64,000 bases of DNA from Apoda limacodes (Eukaryota > Arthropoda > Insecta > Lepidoptera > Limacodidae), in assembly GCA_946406115.1 (NCBI GenBank), contig OX291545.1, positions 13,840,001 through 13,904,000 on the forward strand, written 5' to 3'. The position numbers and the translations under genes are program-made. The notes beneath the pieces are model-generated. The model was not told the origin of the DNA and did not search any database. It was given only the letters and a program-made list of their open reading frames with translations. The number at the start of each line of letters is the position of its first letter. Position 1 is the first letter of the stretch. Shown in pieces: positions 24,070 to 35,290 of this stretch.

Positions 24070-24925
24070 AGAATGGATTTCGCAAAGGTCGTTCGACTAC
24101 ACTGGCTGTGTATAAATACATACAAGAAATACTGACATTCTTAAATGAAAAAAAATACGCAATCGGTATCTTATCGGATATGACAAAGGCTTACGACAAG
24201 GTCCAGTACAGAATCTTATTAAATAAGCTTTACAACTCAGGGATCCGGGGACTGTGTCATAGTTGGTTCCAATCATATTTAAAAGACCGTAAACAATACG
24301 TGCTAATAGAATATTACAACTATTCTACTTGGGAAATTGAGCATATTATGTAATAAACAAATAATAATAAACAAATCTTGAAAGTCGTCAATACCACAGG
24401 GAGCGTACTTTTCTTAATCTATATTAATGGCCTTCCAAAAGTCGACGGCTTTGCCCGCTTACTACGCCTATGGATACACCTGGCTGAGCTACGGCTTTAT
24501 ACTATGGGGTTCCAGCACCGACGCCGACGACTTGCTACTCATGCAAAAGAAGTGCGTGCGGATCCTCGCAAACATACGGGAACTCGAAACATGCCGACCA
24601 CACTTCAAAAAATTTAAATTATTTACACTACCATCTATTTACATATTAGAAATAAGTAAATTTGTTAGGAAATATGGGCATTTTTTTACAACGATAAAAG
24701 AAAATTTTTCTAGATACAACCTACGAAATAAAACTAAATTAACAAATATAGTACAATCTAAATTACAAATATATCACACAAGTCCGTACGCTAATGCAAC
24801 AAGAATGTATAATAAACTTCCCCCAAATATAACAAATGATAATTTATTCATCAAAAAGATAAAGTTAATGTTACTTGAGAAATATTATTATTCCCTAAAC
24901 GATTTCTTTGAAGAAAAGCTATGAC
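24070..24925 (+). mobile_element. Jockey/CR1-like LINE, deletion derivative
   Basis: It starts inside the reverse transcriptase with 'NGFRKGRSTTLAVYKYIQ'. The A-motif region follows, 'AIGILSDMTKAYDKV', with the first catalytic Asp retained. A degenerate 'TTGSVLFLIYINGLPK' comes next (normally QGS-rich). The sequence then jumps to the C-terminal domain, 'ILWGSSTDADDLLLMQKKCV', and ends at a stop near 24924. The YADD catalytic block between those points is deleted, and at least one frame change occurs near 24354-24430. It cannot encode a working enzyme. The 3' tail differs from families J and K. Confidence 0.85.
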
Positions 24926-25114
24926 AACCCTCAAAAACTGTATCAATCTTATTGTTATAAAAAACTTAGCATTATTGAGATATTTTATAAATTAAATAAA
25001 TAACAATTATTATTCATGTAATATTTGCTACACCCTAGCAGGGTAATCATGTGATACTAATAATATTATAAAACACTGTCACTAACCATGGTGTGCAAAT
25101 AAATTATTGAGTAT

Positions 25115-27150
25115 TGAGTGGTGCGATGGTAGAAAGTAGCCGTGGGCATCATTTCCAACAATTTAGTGGAACACATCCCATTGTACAATTTGTACAAGCG
25201 GTAGAAAACACACAGGGAGGCAAAGCCTCTCCTCAGACATAAGGACTCGAAAGGGCAAGTGAGTTTGGAATCGTCGATAATTCTCACAGCCCGTCGTTGA
25301 ACCGAGCCAAAAAGGCCAAGCTGGTATCTGGGTGCACCCGCCCAGAGATGACAGCAGTACTACGTATGGGGCCGAACTTGCGACTTGTAAAGCAGCAACC
25401 TTTGCCCCGACGTGAAGTACTGCTTCAAGTTGAGTAAACCAAGATTTTTGGATGCGCAGACTTGTGGCTTTGCAGGGTTGAATCAGACCAAGTTTTTCCG
25501 TCCTCAGTCAGAGACCTTGGCCAGAGTAGTCTCGATTTGAGACACGAATTCTGCACGCGTTTCCTCCGCAAGGGAGCGATGGATGTTTGCACGACCTGTG
25601 TAATAAGCGTCTCCAGTACTGCCATCTGCATAGCAATGTGGGTTGTTGATGTTGATGCAGTAGAAACAGCGTTGGAGACAGCACAGAACCTTGCGGGACA
25701 CTAGCATTAATGTTCATGCTATCAGAGCAACTACCGTCAACTACGGCTCGTATGCGTCTGCCGGACAAAAAGCTAGCCACCCATTTGCACAAACCCTCGG
25801 GGACTCCGTAACATGGCAACTTCGATAGAAAACCCGGTGCCAGACCCCGTCCAACGCCTTCGCTATATCCAGGCTACATGCTAATGCCTCCCCCTGACTC
25901 TTAATGGCTAGTGCCTATTGGTGTGTGAGATACACTAGAAGATCGAGCGACCGTTGACGTTCACTAACCTGATCGAGTTTTTCTAGGTATCTAAGAAGCT
26001 GAGTGTTGATCACATGCTCCATCACCTATAGAGGAGAGAGGTAATATCGATAGGCCTACAATTCGATGGATCTGATCTATAGCACTTTTTGGGCACCAGG
26101 TGCACATTCGCAGTCCTCCATAAAGACAGAATCTGCCAATTGTGGTACGAAAGCACGAAGAGGCGCTTGAGTACAGGACATAACTCAGGAGCACACTGCT
26201 TAAAGACCACTGCTGGTATACTCACCACTCGACTAATGAATGTTTAAAGAAAGTAACGCTCGCCGGACCTCCCGCTCTGTTATGGGAATTTCCGGCATGG
26301 TCTTACCGCACCATGGTATAGTAGGTGGAACGGTGCCTTCGTTGTTCATAGTCAACTTCGAGGCAAAGAGACTGCCTTGTAGATTGGCTTTCTCTTTTGC
26401 ACCTTTTTGCTAAGTCACCATCGGTCTTTCGCAGTGGTAGTAACTACGACTGTCAAAAGTTCCCTTTGGCAATTTTGCTCTGGCAGTTGCTTTCTTATTG
26501 AATATTGATGCATCATTTTATTTGCGTTTAAACTTAGAAATATAAGGATCCCTATTATTACGAGCCGTAGTCCAAGCCTCATATGAAGTTTGCTTTAGTA
26601 TTTTAGCTTCTGTGCAAGACCTATTGAACCACGATCGTTTCTTGACGCCGGCAGCTACTCGCGGGTAAAGAATAAAACATTTAATACCAGCGAGGATCAG
26701 AACCTGCGGCTGCGCAGACGTCAGGAGCTTCTGAGCTAAAGCAGTGCTGCCTCCACGGGTACGATGCTTATAATTCTCGCAATCCATTCCAGTCTGTCGA
26801 ATTATAATGCCATACACGACGCCAATTAGTTGGCTCAGATGGATCGGGTTGTGTGCATGACACTTGCTTCCGAACGAGACAGTGGTCCGAGGAGCCAAGA
26901 GGCGCATCCACTGAGACGGAATATCCGTCCGGACGTGTAGTCAGCAGAAGGTCCAGTAAGGCGCTCGTATGGCACACTTTATTTCTGGTATTCTCGTTGG
27001 AGAAAGTACTAGCTGATAGAATGTATAAGGACAGTGCACATTCATGAGCAGATATCCCTGCGTACTTATTGGTTACAGAATTGGACCACACACGATAGTG
27101 GGCGTTAAAGTCTCCCAAAATCACTAATTCTGCTATCATTTACTTTAGAC
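25115..27150 (-). mobile_element. LINE family J, longest copy (EN-RT fragment)
   Basis: Read from 27150 downwards. The C-terminal half of an AP-type endonuclease comes first, with 'VILGDFNAHYRVW' and 'APLGSSDHCLV' (catalytic GDFNAH and SDH words). A linker follows (PRVAAGVKKRSWFNRSCTEA), then RT entry at about 26020-26220 (ANVHLVPKK...CRPIDITSLLYR). The palm follows at about 25500-25820 (GRRIRAVVDGSCSD, ASVPQGSVLSPTLF). The catalytic box reads 'CYADGSTGDAYYTGRANI', so the second Asp of YADD is Gly. The C-terminal domain ends near 25115 (MRIIDDSKLTCPFESLCLRR). Several frameshifts and stops break the frame. The 5' end is truncated inside the endonuclease, and the usual 3' UTR is also missing. 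Confidence 0.88.
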
Positions 27151-27770
27151 ATTATTCGTACATAAATAAACACAACACAATACATATTTACAGATATATA
27201 GGAAATTGATTTTTCATCACAGTTACTCAAACAGCGTCATTACATGCAGGCAAAGCGGGTGCTAAGACCTTAATTACTCCCTCGAGCTATTTCTTTATTA
27301 ATTTTCTCAAGACAAAGCACGTGTTCATAGAACTGACAAACGGTTATGAGGCGCCAATTCTATCAAGTATGTATAAAAGCTCCCCTGTTGTTCAAAATAT
27401 AAACTACACGCAATTATAAGCGTGCAATGACAAGTTTTAACTTCAGCCATAACTTTTTAATTCATAAATCCCCTAGATTCATCATGTAGCGGTAGCGTAG
27501 CTTTCTTTACTTCTTTTCCCGCCTTTCAATTGTCATTAGGTGAGTTTATTTATTTATTCAACTTAAATTCTTATTTATTTACTCGCAAATGTGATGAAAA
27601 ACATTGTGTGTAACACGGGTTGTACGTAAATTACAAACTCAATTCTTTGAATCCTTTTTAAGTAGCCTCTCGTTAGTAATTTTCTCCTTACCACCCTTAA
27701 TACCCACTTTATTGTTCCCACTTTAAGTAAGATACTTTCTCGTAACATGGGTCTTAATTATTATTATATA
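27151..27770. other. Unassigned non-coding spacer
   Basis: AT-rich sequence between two family J LINE pieces. I recognised no exon or repeat. Confidence 0.4.
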
Positions 27771-28216
27771 TGAGAATTGTCGACGATCCTAAACTCACTT
27801 GCCGTATCGAGCCCTTAAGACTGAGAAGAGACTTTGCCTCCCTGTGTGTGTTATATCTCTTGTATAATGGTATGTGTTCTGAGGAATTGTTCGAAATGAT
27901 GCCCACGGCTACTTTCTACAATCGCACCGCTCGCCATCAGCTGGGAATTCATTCTCACACTTTAGAACCGAAATTGTCGCGTATAGTGCGGTTTCAGATA
28001 AACTTCCTCCCGCGAACGCTTGGGTTATGGAATGAGCTCCTTGCCAAGGTTTTCTCTAAGAACTACAGTATTACGTTCTTCGAAAACGAAGTTATTAGAT
28101 TTTTGAAGGGTCGGCAAGGGTGATACCCCTGGTGTTGCAAGCGTCCATAGGCTACGGTGACCGTTTACCATCAGGCGGACCGTAAGCTTGTTTGCTACCT
28201 TAGTGGTATAAAAAAA
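27771..28216 (+). mobile_element. LINE family J, 3' end copy
   Basis: An open frame to 28123 encodes the intact C-terminal domain (MRIVDDPKLTCRIEPLRLRR, then 'FYNRTARHQLGIHSHTLEPK', 'FLPRTLGLWNEL' and 'EVIRFLKGRQG', then stop). The 3' UTR follows (gaccgtttaccatcaggcgg) and an A-rich end near 28210-28216. It is 5'-truncated and opposite in orientation to the copy at 25115-27150. Confidence 0.9.
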
Positions 28217-28323
28217 TTTAAAAACATTACATCGCTTTTAGGCTCTTAATCCAAGATATTACCTTAGCGATAAAAAAAAATTAAAAATCATTACATCGCT
28301 TTTAGGCCCTTAATCCAAGATAT
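28197..28323. repeat. Tandem duplication across a LINE 3' junction
   Basis: Unit 1 (28197-28260) starts inside the LINE 3' end (accttagtggtataaaaaaa) and runs into flanking DNA containing 'attacatcgcttttaggctc'. Unit 2 (28261-28323) repeats it with small changes (accttagcgataaaaaaaaa, then 'attacatcgcttttaggccc'). The duplication must therefore post-date the LINE insertion. Confidence 0.88.
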
Positions 28324-28399
28324 TAAACACACTTGTTTTTTACTTTACATTACTGTACTCGTGTTTTATGATATCTAGTTACGTGGGGTACTCTGAAAG

Positions 28400-29005
28400 T
28401 TTTACATGTAAAGTAATATATTTACTGCTTTTTGAAGAACATCATGTTCTTCATTACATTTTAAATACTTTTTCATTCGGTCAAACCATTTATGAAAACA
28501 TGAGGACTATTGGGCATTTTTTGACGTGCTGGTTGAAAGCTATCACGGCCTGTTCCCGCCCCGTAAATATCATACCTCTCATCAAATCTTCAATTTTTGG
28601 GAAAAGAAAGAAATCGCATGGTGCCAGGTTTGGACACTGTGCGGGATGGGTCACTAGCTGTATCTTTTCAGAAGCCAAAATGAAAATGAAGCCAAAGCAT
28701 TGTCAATTTGCAATAGGAATCCTATAATAGGCTGCGACTTCTTGGTCGTTTTCTCCAACTTTTTTAAAACACTGGGCAAACAAATGGTGGTGTGTCACTC
28801 AGCATTAACTGTCGTTTGTTCTTTAAGTGGGATCGTGCAGATAGGACTGGTCTCGGAGATAAAAAACGCAATCATTTTTTTGCCTACGTTTCTTGCCTGC
28901 CTCAGTTTTGTTGGTTTGCTGTCACCTCCGAACACCCATACAGACGACTGTTGCTTTCTTTTCGACATGTATCAATATATCTATTAGCTATAGAGCCCGT
29001 GGCCG
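28400..29005 (-). mobile_element. mariner transposase relic
   Basis: A DNA transposon fragment of the Tc1/mariner superfamily. From about 28990 downwards the minus strand reads 'RKQQSSVWVFGGDSKPTKLR', 'KKMIAFFISETSP', 'VPLKEQ'-type 'IPLKEQTTVNAE' followed by a TGA stop where Trp is expected, then 'TTICLPSVLKKLEK'. A decayed second-Asp region follows (QIDNALAS, with a frameshift), then 'ASEKIQLVTHPAQCPNLAPC' with 'DFFLFPKIEDLMRG' carrying the third catalytic Asp. After another frame change it ends 'CFHKWFDRMKKYLKCNEEH'. The N-terminal DNA-binding half and both terminal inverted repeats are not visible. The wording fits the irritans/mori-like mariners, but the subfamily is uncertain. Confidence 0.88.
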
Positions 29006-31679
29006 GCAGACTAAAACTCTATATATTTTTTATTTGCGCTCTTGTACCTACCGTACAAGAAATGGAAACTCGTTAGTCCCAACTTGGGCTCTTATAGAGC
29101 AGAAAATTTTACGTAAACTTATGTCATATGTTGAGATTTTATATTTGATATACATTTTATATTTTGAAAGATTTTATTATTTTCATAAAAAAAAATGCAA
29201 TGGCAGACAGTTAGGCCGGTTTTTAGTTCTCGGCAGACATTTCTAAAATGTCAAAATTTTGACTGAATGTAGCTGAAATTTACATATAATATTATTTACA
29301 ATATTGTACGCCTATTATCAACACGGCAGACATTTTTTTCCGATTTAAACATCCCGACAGACAATCGATAGTTACCTTAGGTGCCATCACATGCTTGTAT
29401 AGTACTATCTCACTCACTCGTATTGAGCGGCAACTATTCTTTCTTTAGTAAGTTTATATACCTGAGTATCCTACTTATTAAAGAATTTTAAATTTAGGTT
29501 CAAGAAAACAAATTAAAAAAATCTAAGGTATAATAAAATAAATTCACTCTGCTGGGCATAGGCTCTCTAGCAATTTATATGTTTTATCTCCTCTCACAAT
29601 GTTATACACAGCATTTGAACGTCCATAATCGGACTTTAATAACATTTTTTACACCAATCAACACGGTCCGTTTTTGTTCTGGGGTGAGTTCATGAGGAAT
29701 CCAGTATAGAATATATATTGCTGGCTGATTCCGGAGCTGATATATAAACCTTAAAGCGTCATGGCGGGTTGCGATCTGACGCAGTAGCTGAATGTTATTT
29801 CAAAGATTCTATTACAATCAATTTGAAGCCACAAAAAAAGAAGTTTGCCATGAGCCATGAGCCGCGACAGACTACTTTTCGTTACAATGATTTAAGTCTG
29901 TTTCTTTTCTCGCAAGTATAATGAAAAACGTCATGTGACGTTGCATTGATCATCATGCGTGTGCATTGATTTGTTGTCAATGCTCAATACCGCCACGAGC
30001 GTAATAATCAAAATAGCACACTTGTATTATAATGTACTAAGATAGGATACGTCACAGGTAATACGTGAAAACAATGGATAATTTTTGTAATATAATATAA
30101 TAAAATGTAAGTTTATTCGGAGTTCCATAACTGGCTGTACAATATTGTTATATAACCTAACAAAATGTCATTTATAAATTATCGCGGTGTTAAGTCAATA
30201 CATAAATAAAAAAAAAACAAAATAATTCACTCTGCATAAATGTTTCAATTTTTTTCATTTTTCCGCGACATCTCCGATGGACCGAGCAGTTCATATTTCC
30301 AGGTTACATTAATTCAATAAATTTTAATTTACTTAATGAAGCTTTACATCCAATTCCATGGTGGTAGAGGGGTCTCCCCAGCCTCCAGCCGCGGTGCGCT
30401 GTGTCATTACCTCTGATTAGAACCAGTTATCGCGCTCAGTTATCGTTACGGCCCCTTTAACGAGACCTTGTAAAACTTCTGCGGCAATTTTGCTATACAT
30501 TACCCAAACACGATAAGCTTCCGGTTAATAATGGTCTTATATTGCGGTTTTCTTGTCACAAGGATTTGCATTGTTGCGTAAATAATGACTTTTACCCTCA
30601 TTGTCAATGCATCGATCCTTTTAAGAAAACAATTATTATGATTTTGTGTTGATTCAGTTTATACGATTTTTTCTTCTCGATTAAAATCAAATATACCCAT
30701 TTTCTTGCATGCAACATGCCGCCAGGTGTAAAATAGTTATACATATAGGTAACGTAGAAACCCTTCTTGGATATATTCTAAAAAATTACAAGAAAAAATA
30801 ACTGTCATTCCACAGCTTATTTCTAAATCGAACTCCGAAGAAGCATGGTATGTGTTATGTAGTAGGTAGAAATGTGGCTTTATATTTATCTAGTTGTAAG
30901 TGGTTTGTATACTGCGGTAAAACTCACAATACTAGAGGTATCTAGAAACTTTTAGTAGCTTAGCGAAAACTTTTTCCATTTCCAGACTTGGGGAAAGAAA
31001 GGGAAAGAATAAAACGCATACAATAACTTTTTGTTTTATCTTTTACACTTATTGTACAGTACAAAGTATCCAATGCAACAAAATGTACCAACTAACTAAA
31101 CAAGCTTAAAAGCAGTAGAGCACGATAAGTGAATTTATTGCTATCACAGAAGTCTTCCACATAGCCTGAGGAAGTAAGACTGTTGCCGAAGGTTTTTGCT
31201 AGGGTAGGTAAAGTTTTGTTTTTTGTATTTATAGATTTTTGATGTATAATCAAAAATCGCAGACTTGCCGTATCAACTTATAGGCAGTGAATTTTGGCCC
31301 TTGCGTAAAATCTTGTATGTGCGTCTCGCCAGCACATCAACAGTAAATGAACATTTGTATAAGTTCTTCCTTTATTGGTTTCGCTATTTAAGGGGATTAT
31401 TATTATTGTTGATGATACGCACAGCGTCTTTCGCTTTTACTTAAAGATCACTACAACATATTGTAATTTTACATATCATTGTAAATCTCTTAAAAATCTT
31501 TTGTGCCGTTTTCAAACAGTAGTCTGTTTTAAAAGGATATATAACCAAATGTAAGTTTTTTTAATTTATTTGTTAATAGATTAGCAAGTAGCATATACAT
31601 ATATGTATATTTGTCAAAAGTTAAGACGATTAGGCTTAATGAGCTTCAAAACAAAGACAATGAGGATATAAACCATTTG
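29006..31679. other. Unassigned non-coding DNA
   Basis: No exon was found. At 29201-29365 the word 'ggcagaca' or a one-base variant recurs four times (about 29202, 29232, 29325 and 29356), in two pairs each about 30 bp apart. This may be a very old repeat. The rest is AT-rich with nothing recognised. Confidence 0.4.
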
Positions 31680-32900
31680 GTTTGGTTGTAAGAGACGCGC
31701 TTTCGCCCAGCATTAATCGCGAGCTTAAATATTTTAACGCGTCGTAACATTGATTTATTCGGAGCGCAATCTGAGCTCGCGGCTTGTTTGTTCTTCGGCT
31801 CGAGACGTATAGGTGAGATTAGGCAGCGCCCTCGATTCTCGCCGCCCGACCCGCCCAGACATTACTCTTTCCTTTACCCACATCATACTTATTTGCTGTT
31901 ATTAATTGCTTTCGTTTTATCTTTACTAAGGGCGCATCGATCGATCGCTCGCTACCAACATCACTGCGGTACTACTATACTACGCCACCAACATACTACG
32001 TTCGCACTGTAGCGACGGGTCCGAACAGGCGGGTACCCAGCTATCTAGAATAAAGGACTAACGGAGCATTCAGGAAAGATTTATATGGTCATTGTGCAGC
32101 GTTAATTGCACGATGGAGCGAACTGCGATGCGATCGTACTGTCCAAACGAGAACTGTAATGCCCTCTCACACTGCTGCGCTGGCGGAACTCACTGGTTAC
32201 ATTTGAATTTCTGTTTCACGTTGTTAAGTACTCACTGTGAGGACATTCTCTTGTGTCAAAGACTCAATGCGACATGATTAACACGACATGGAATTCGATT
32301 AGATATTTAATCGCTTTTAGAATTTTGTTTAACGTGGTTTTGAAATTGACCTATTGGCACAGATAACGGCAATGTCCGTCACCTAACTGTCTAATACAAG
32401 GAACATTTCTATGTGGCAGATTTAAGAGACCGGACCGCTGTCTGGTTAGAGGCTCAGGGAGGGATCCGAGAGGGGTGGCAGTTGGGACGAGGCGGACGCG
32501 GGAGGACGGTTATTGTGCGACGTTTGATTTACGCACATACCGCTATCACCCTTTTGTTAGGCCGGATACCGACTGCTGTGCCAATTCGGCCGTTCCGAAT
32601 GCAGCCTCTCCATATAAACATAGTTTTTTTTATATGCTGAAATTCATCATAAGTAATGCTAGGTTTTTGTTGTGAATTAAATATGATAACAGTTAGCATT
32701 AGGGACTGCATCAGTATATATTAGTGGTCCAATAAATTTTCGATGATTGCAAATGTATTGGGAGCGGCGGCGGCTGATCGGGCCGCGCTAGCAGAGCGGG
32801 CGGTTACTCGTTACCCGCAATTAGCGGCTCCACATACGCGGGTAATCCGGCCCCCGCCCGCGCCCCGCACACGACTGCACTACGGATTCAACGTATAAAT
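31680..32900. other. GC-rich, CpG-bearing region of unknown role
   Basis: Several GC-rich patches stand out from the AT-rich surroundings: 31680-31860, 32405-32530 and especially 32755-32885 (gggagcggcggcggctgatc, ccgcccgcgccccgcacacg). They do not match any repeat I recognise and no domain is visible in any frame. An 'aggtgag' donor-like site near 31811 has no convincing exon attached. Intronic enhancer, alternative promoter or first exon are all possible; none is shown. Confidence 0.35.
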
Positions 32901-33530
32901 TCATTTGTACGCAAATTGTATCGGCGCTTGCAATTAAAACTTTGTTGGCGCTCGAGCTAAGATAAATAACACTAATACATTCTGCTTATTGTGGGAAACT
33001 TACTGGATTCAGAGGATATATTAATGTTGTTTCAAATTTGTTCGGGCGGATTAACGGTGTTGATTCCTTAACTTTATATCATTATCTTATTTTATTACTG
33101 CGATTTTAGTACTGTCTCTGTTTTAATTGTTAACTCTTTATTTTTTTACATAAAAATACATTGTCTAAATACTACTTCCAAAAATTACAGTATATAATAT
33201 GAAACGCCGCGTCTCTGTATTTCTGTGTGCACGATTTTCTGTATGATTACCTACGGAACGGATTTTATTTGGATTTTCATTCATGTACAGAGTGTTTTAA
33301 AAAGAAAGGTTATTGGATATGTTTGTGGTTAAAGTGGAACAATGTACGGCTTGTTTCATAAATTATCTGCCTTGCAACAATATTCTAAATTCTCTGTTTT
33401 TACCTTACCGTTTTAATTTCTACGACATTTGTAGCCGCGGGCTCACAATGTCTCATTTAGTCCTTGCATAGAAATTTAGTGCGCCGAGGCGGTTATATAC
33501 AAGTATTCCTTAAGTGCACATAGGGATGTG
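32901..33530. other. Unassigned non-coding DNA
   Basis: AT-rich, no exon or repeat recognised. Confidence 0.4.
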
Positions 33531-33862
33531 TATATCCTTGTATCATCGTGTTTGTGTACTTAAGGTGATTGCAATTAAATATTTTGACAGAAACTGTGTT
33601 ACATCGTTTTTTTTTATTGACATTTCGTTAGTCTAAACGCGTTATCACCATTTATCGTATATCCTTGTATCAACGTGTTTGTGAACTTAAGGTGAATTCG
33701 AAGAAATATTTTGACAGAAACTGTCTTACACCGAATATCTTTTTTTTATAAACATTTCACTAGTCTAAACGCGTTATCACCATTTATCGTATATCCCGTG
33801 TTTGTTTGTCTACTTTAGGTGAATTCGAATAAATATTTTGACAGAAACTGTGACACTCGAAT
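33531..33862. repeat. Tandem repeat, 127-132-bp period, about 2.6 copies
   Basis: Units start at 33531, 33658 and 33790, each opening with 'tatatcc'. All contain 'aaatattttgacagaaactg'. The first two also contain 'agtctaaacgcgttatcacc', and the third is partial. The units differ by small changes and by the length of a T-run. No protein is encoded. Confidence 0.92.
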
Positions 33863-34550
33863 TTCATGAATGTGTATGAATATTGTCCCTATGATACAAT
33901 AGCAATATGATATCAATGCATTTTTAATAGCGAACACAGTGTCTATGGGTAAAATCTGATTTAAATTCACTTAAAGATATTTGTACAAACGCGCTGCGTT
34001 AACGGCCTAGAGTGGTATCAGCGTCGCGTCTTTGTGTACCCCGCCATTGTTCCAGTTGCTAATATTGTTAGTGCACTTTTTCAGCGACTACGCTAATTTA
34101 AATACCTCTTCTTCCTTTTGTAAGAGACCGGTCTTCCGTTTTCCGCGAGAGCTCCCTTTGCTTTTGAGATGGCGCCGTTGGGCGGCTGCATTTAAATGAG
34201 ACACTTAATCACCCGAACTGGCATCGCCTTCCTTTAAAAATGTTTGTTTTCTTTATTTTACGATTAATTATTTTCTCCTAATGTAGTCTAGTACCTAAAT
34301 TTATGTATCGTATATACGATATCAGCTTCTCTTTCTATACCCTTTTATAAGGATTTCTATACACGTGGGATGCGAAAGGGATCTTGAGATGATTAACCCT
34401 AGTTTTCAAGTCGGCCGGAAATCGGTATTGAAAATTTATTATACCGAATCTCAGCATTTCAGCGCAGTGTAGTCTTAATATTTTGTGAATAAAAATCCGT
34501 GACATACTAGCGAAGGAGGGACGGACACGACGAGGGTTCCTTGTTTGACT
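33863..34550. other. Unassigned non-coding DNA
   Basis: No exon or repeat recognised. A somewhat GC-rich patch lies at 34130-34210. Confidence 0.4.
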
Positions 34551-34955
34551 TTTTTTTTTATACCACTAAGGTGGCAAACAAGCCTACGGTCTGCCTGATG
34601 GTAAGCGGTCACCAGGGGTATCACTCGCGCGTTAACTACCCTTCAAAAATCTTATAACTTCTTTCTTATAGAACCCCATACTGTAGTCCTTAGAGAAAAC
34701 CTTGGCAGGGAGTTTATTTCACAACCCAAGCGTTCGCGGGAGAAAGTTTCTCTGGTACACGACTATTTCGGTTCTAAAGTGTTAGAATGATTTCCTTACC
34801 AATCGCGAGCGGTGCGATGGCAGAAAGTACTATAATTTCGAACAATTCCTGAGAACACATCCCATTGTAACTAGCACACAGGGAGGCAAAGTCTCTCCTC
34901 AGACTTAAGGGCTCGATACGGCAAGTGAGTTTGGGATCATCGACAATTCTCACAT
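34551..34955 (-). mobile_element. LINE family J, 3' end copy
   Basis: The 3' end is a T-run at 34551 on the plus strand, followed by the family 3' UTR (ggcaaacaagcctacggtct) and the C-terminal domain on the minus strand (VRIVDDPKLTCRIEPLSLRR, 'FASLCASYNGMCSQELFE'). It is 5'-truncated at about 34955, with small internal deletions. Confidence 0.88.
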
Positions 34956-35172
34956 TCAATGCTCCTAAAACGTCTGAGTAATTACGTGCAGTTGCACACA
35001 AGATTTTATCTAGGACCGAAAATAAAATACTTATAAATTACTTAAACCTATTAATTTGTTACTTAACAGTCAAAATAAATAAAAAGTTTAATTAGAATAA
35101 GAAGAGTTGATATAGGTTTAGGATAATGATGTTATTTCATTACACACATTATTTCCTAATCTGCGGTTTAAA

Positions 35173-35290
35173 CTTTTTTTTAAACCACTAGCGTTGCCGA
35201 ACCTTTAAAAATCTGATAACTTAGGTTCTAAGGTGTGAGTATGAATTCCCTGCCAGTGACGAGCGGTGCGATGGTATAAAGTGATCGTGT
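35173..35290 (-). mobile_element. LINE family J, heavily deleted scrap
   Basis: Contains pieces of the family 3' end in the right order but with gaps: 'aaaccacta', then 'gttgccgaacctttaaaaat', then 'ttaggttctaaggtgtgagt' and 'gagcggtgcgatggtataaa'. It lies about 220 bp from the copy at 34551-34955 and could be part of it, separated by an insertion or rearrangement. Confidence 0.7.

Noticed and set aside
28368..28987. Two plus-strand frames of about 95-119 codons
   Set aside because: They are antisense shadows of the minus-strand mariner relic.
31790..31820. Donor splice site 'aggtgag' as evidence for a first exon
   Set aside because: No initiation codon with a recognisable coding frame precedes it, so the site alone is not enough.
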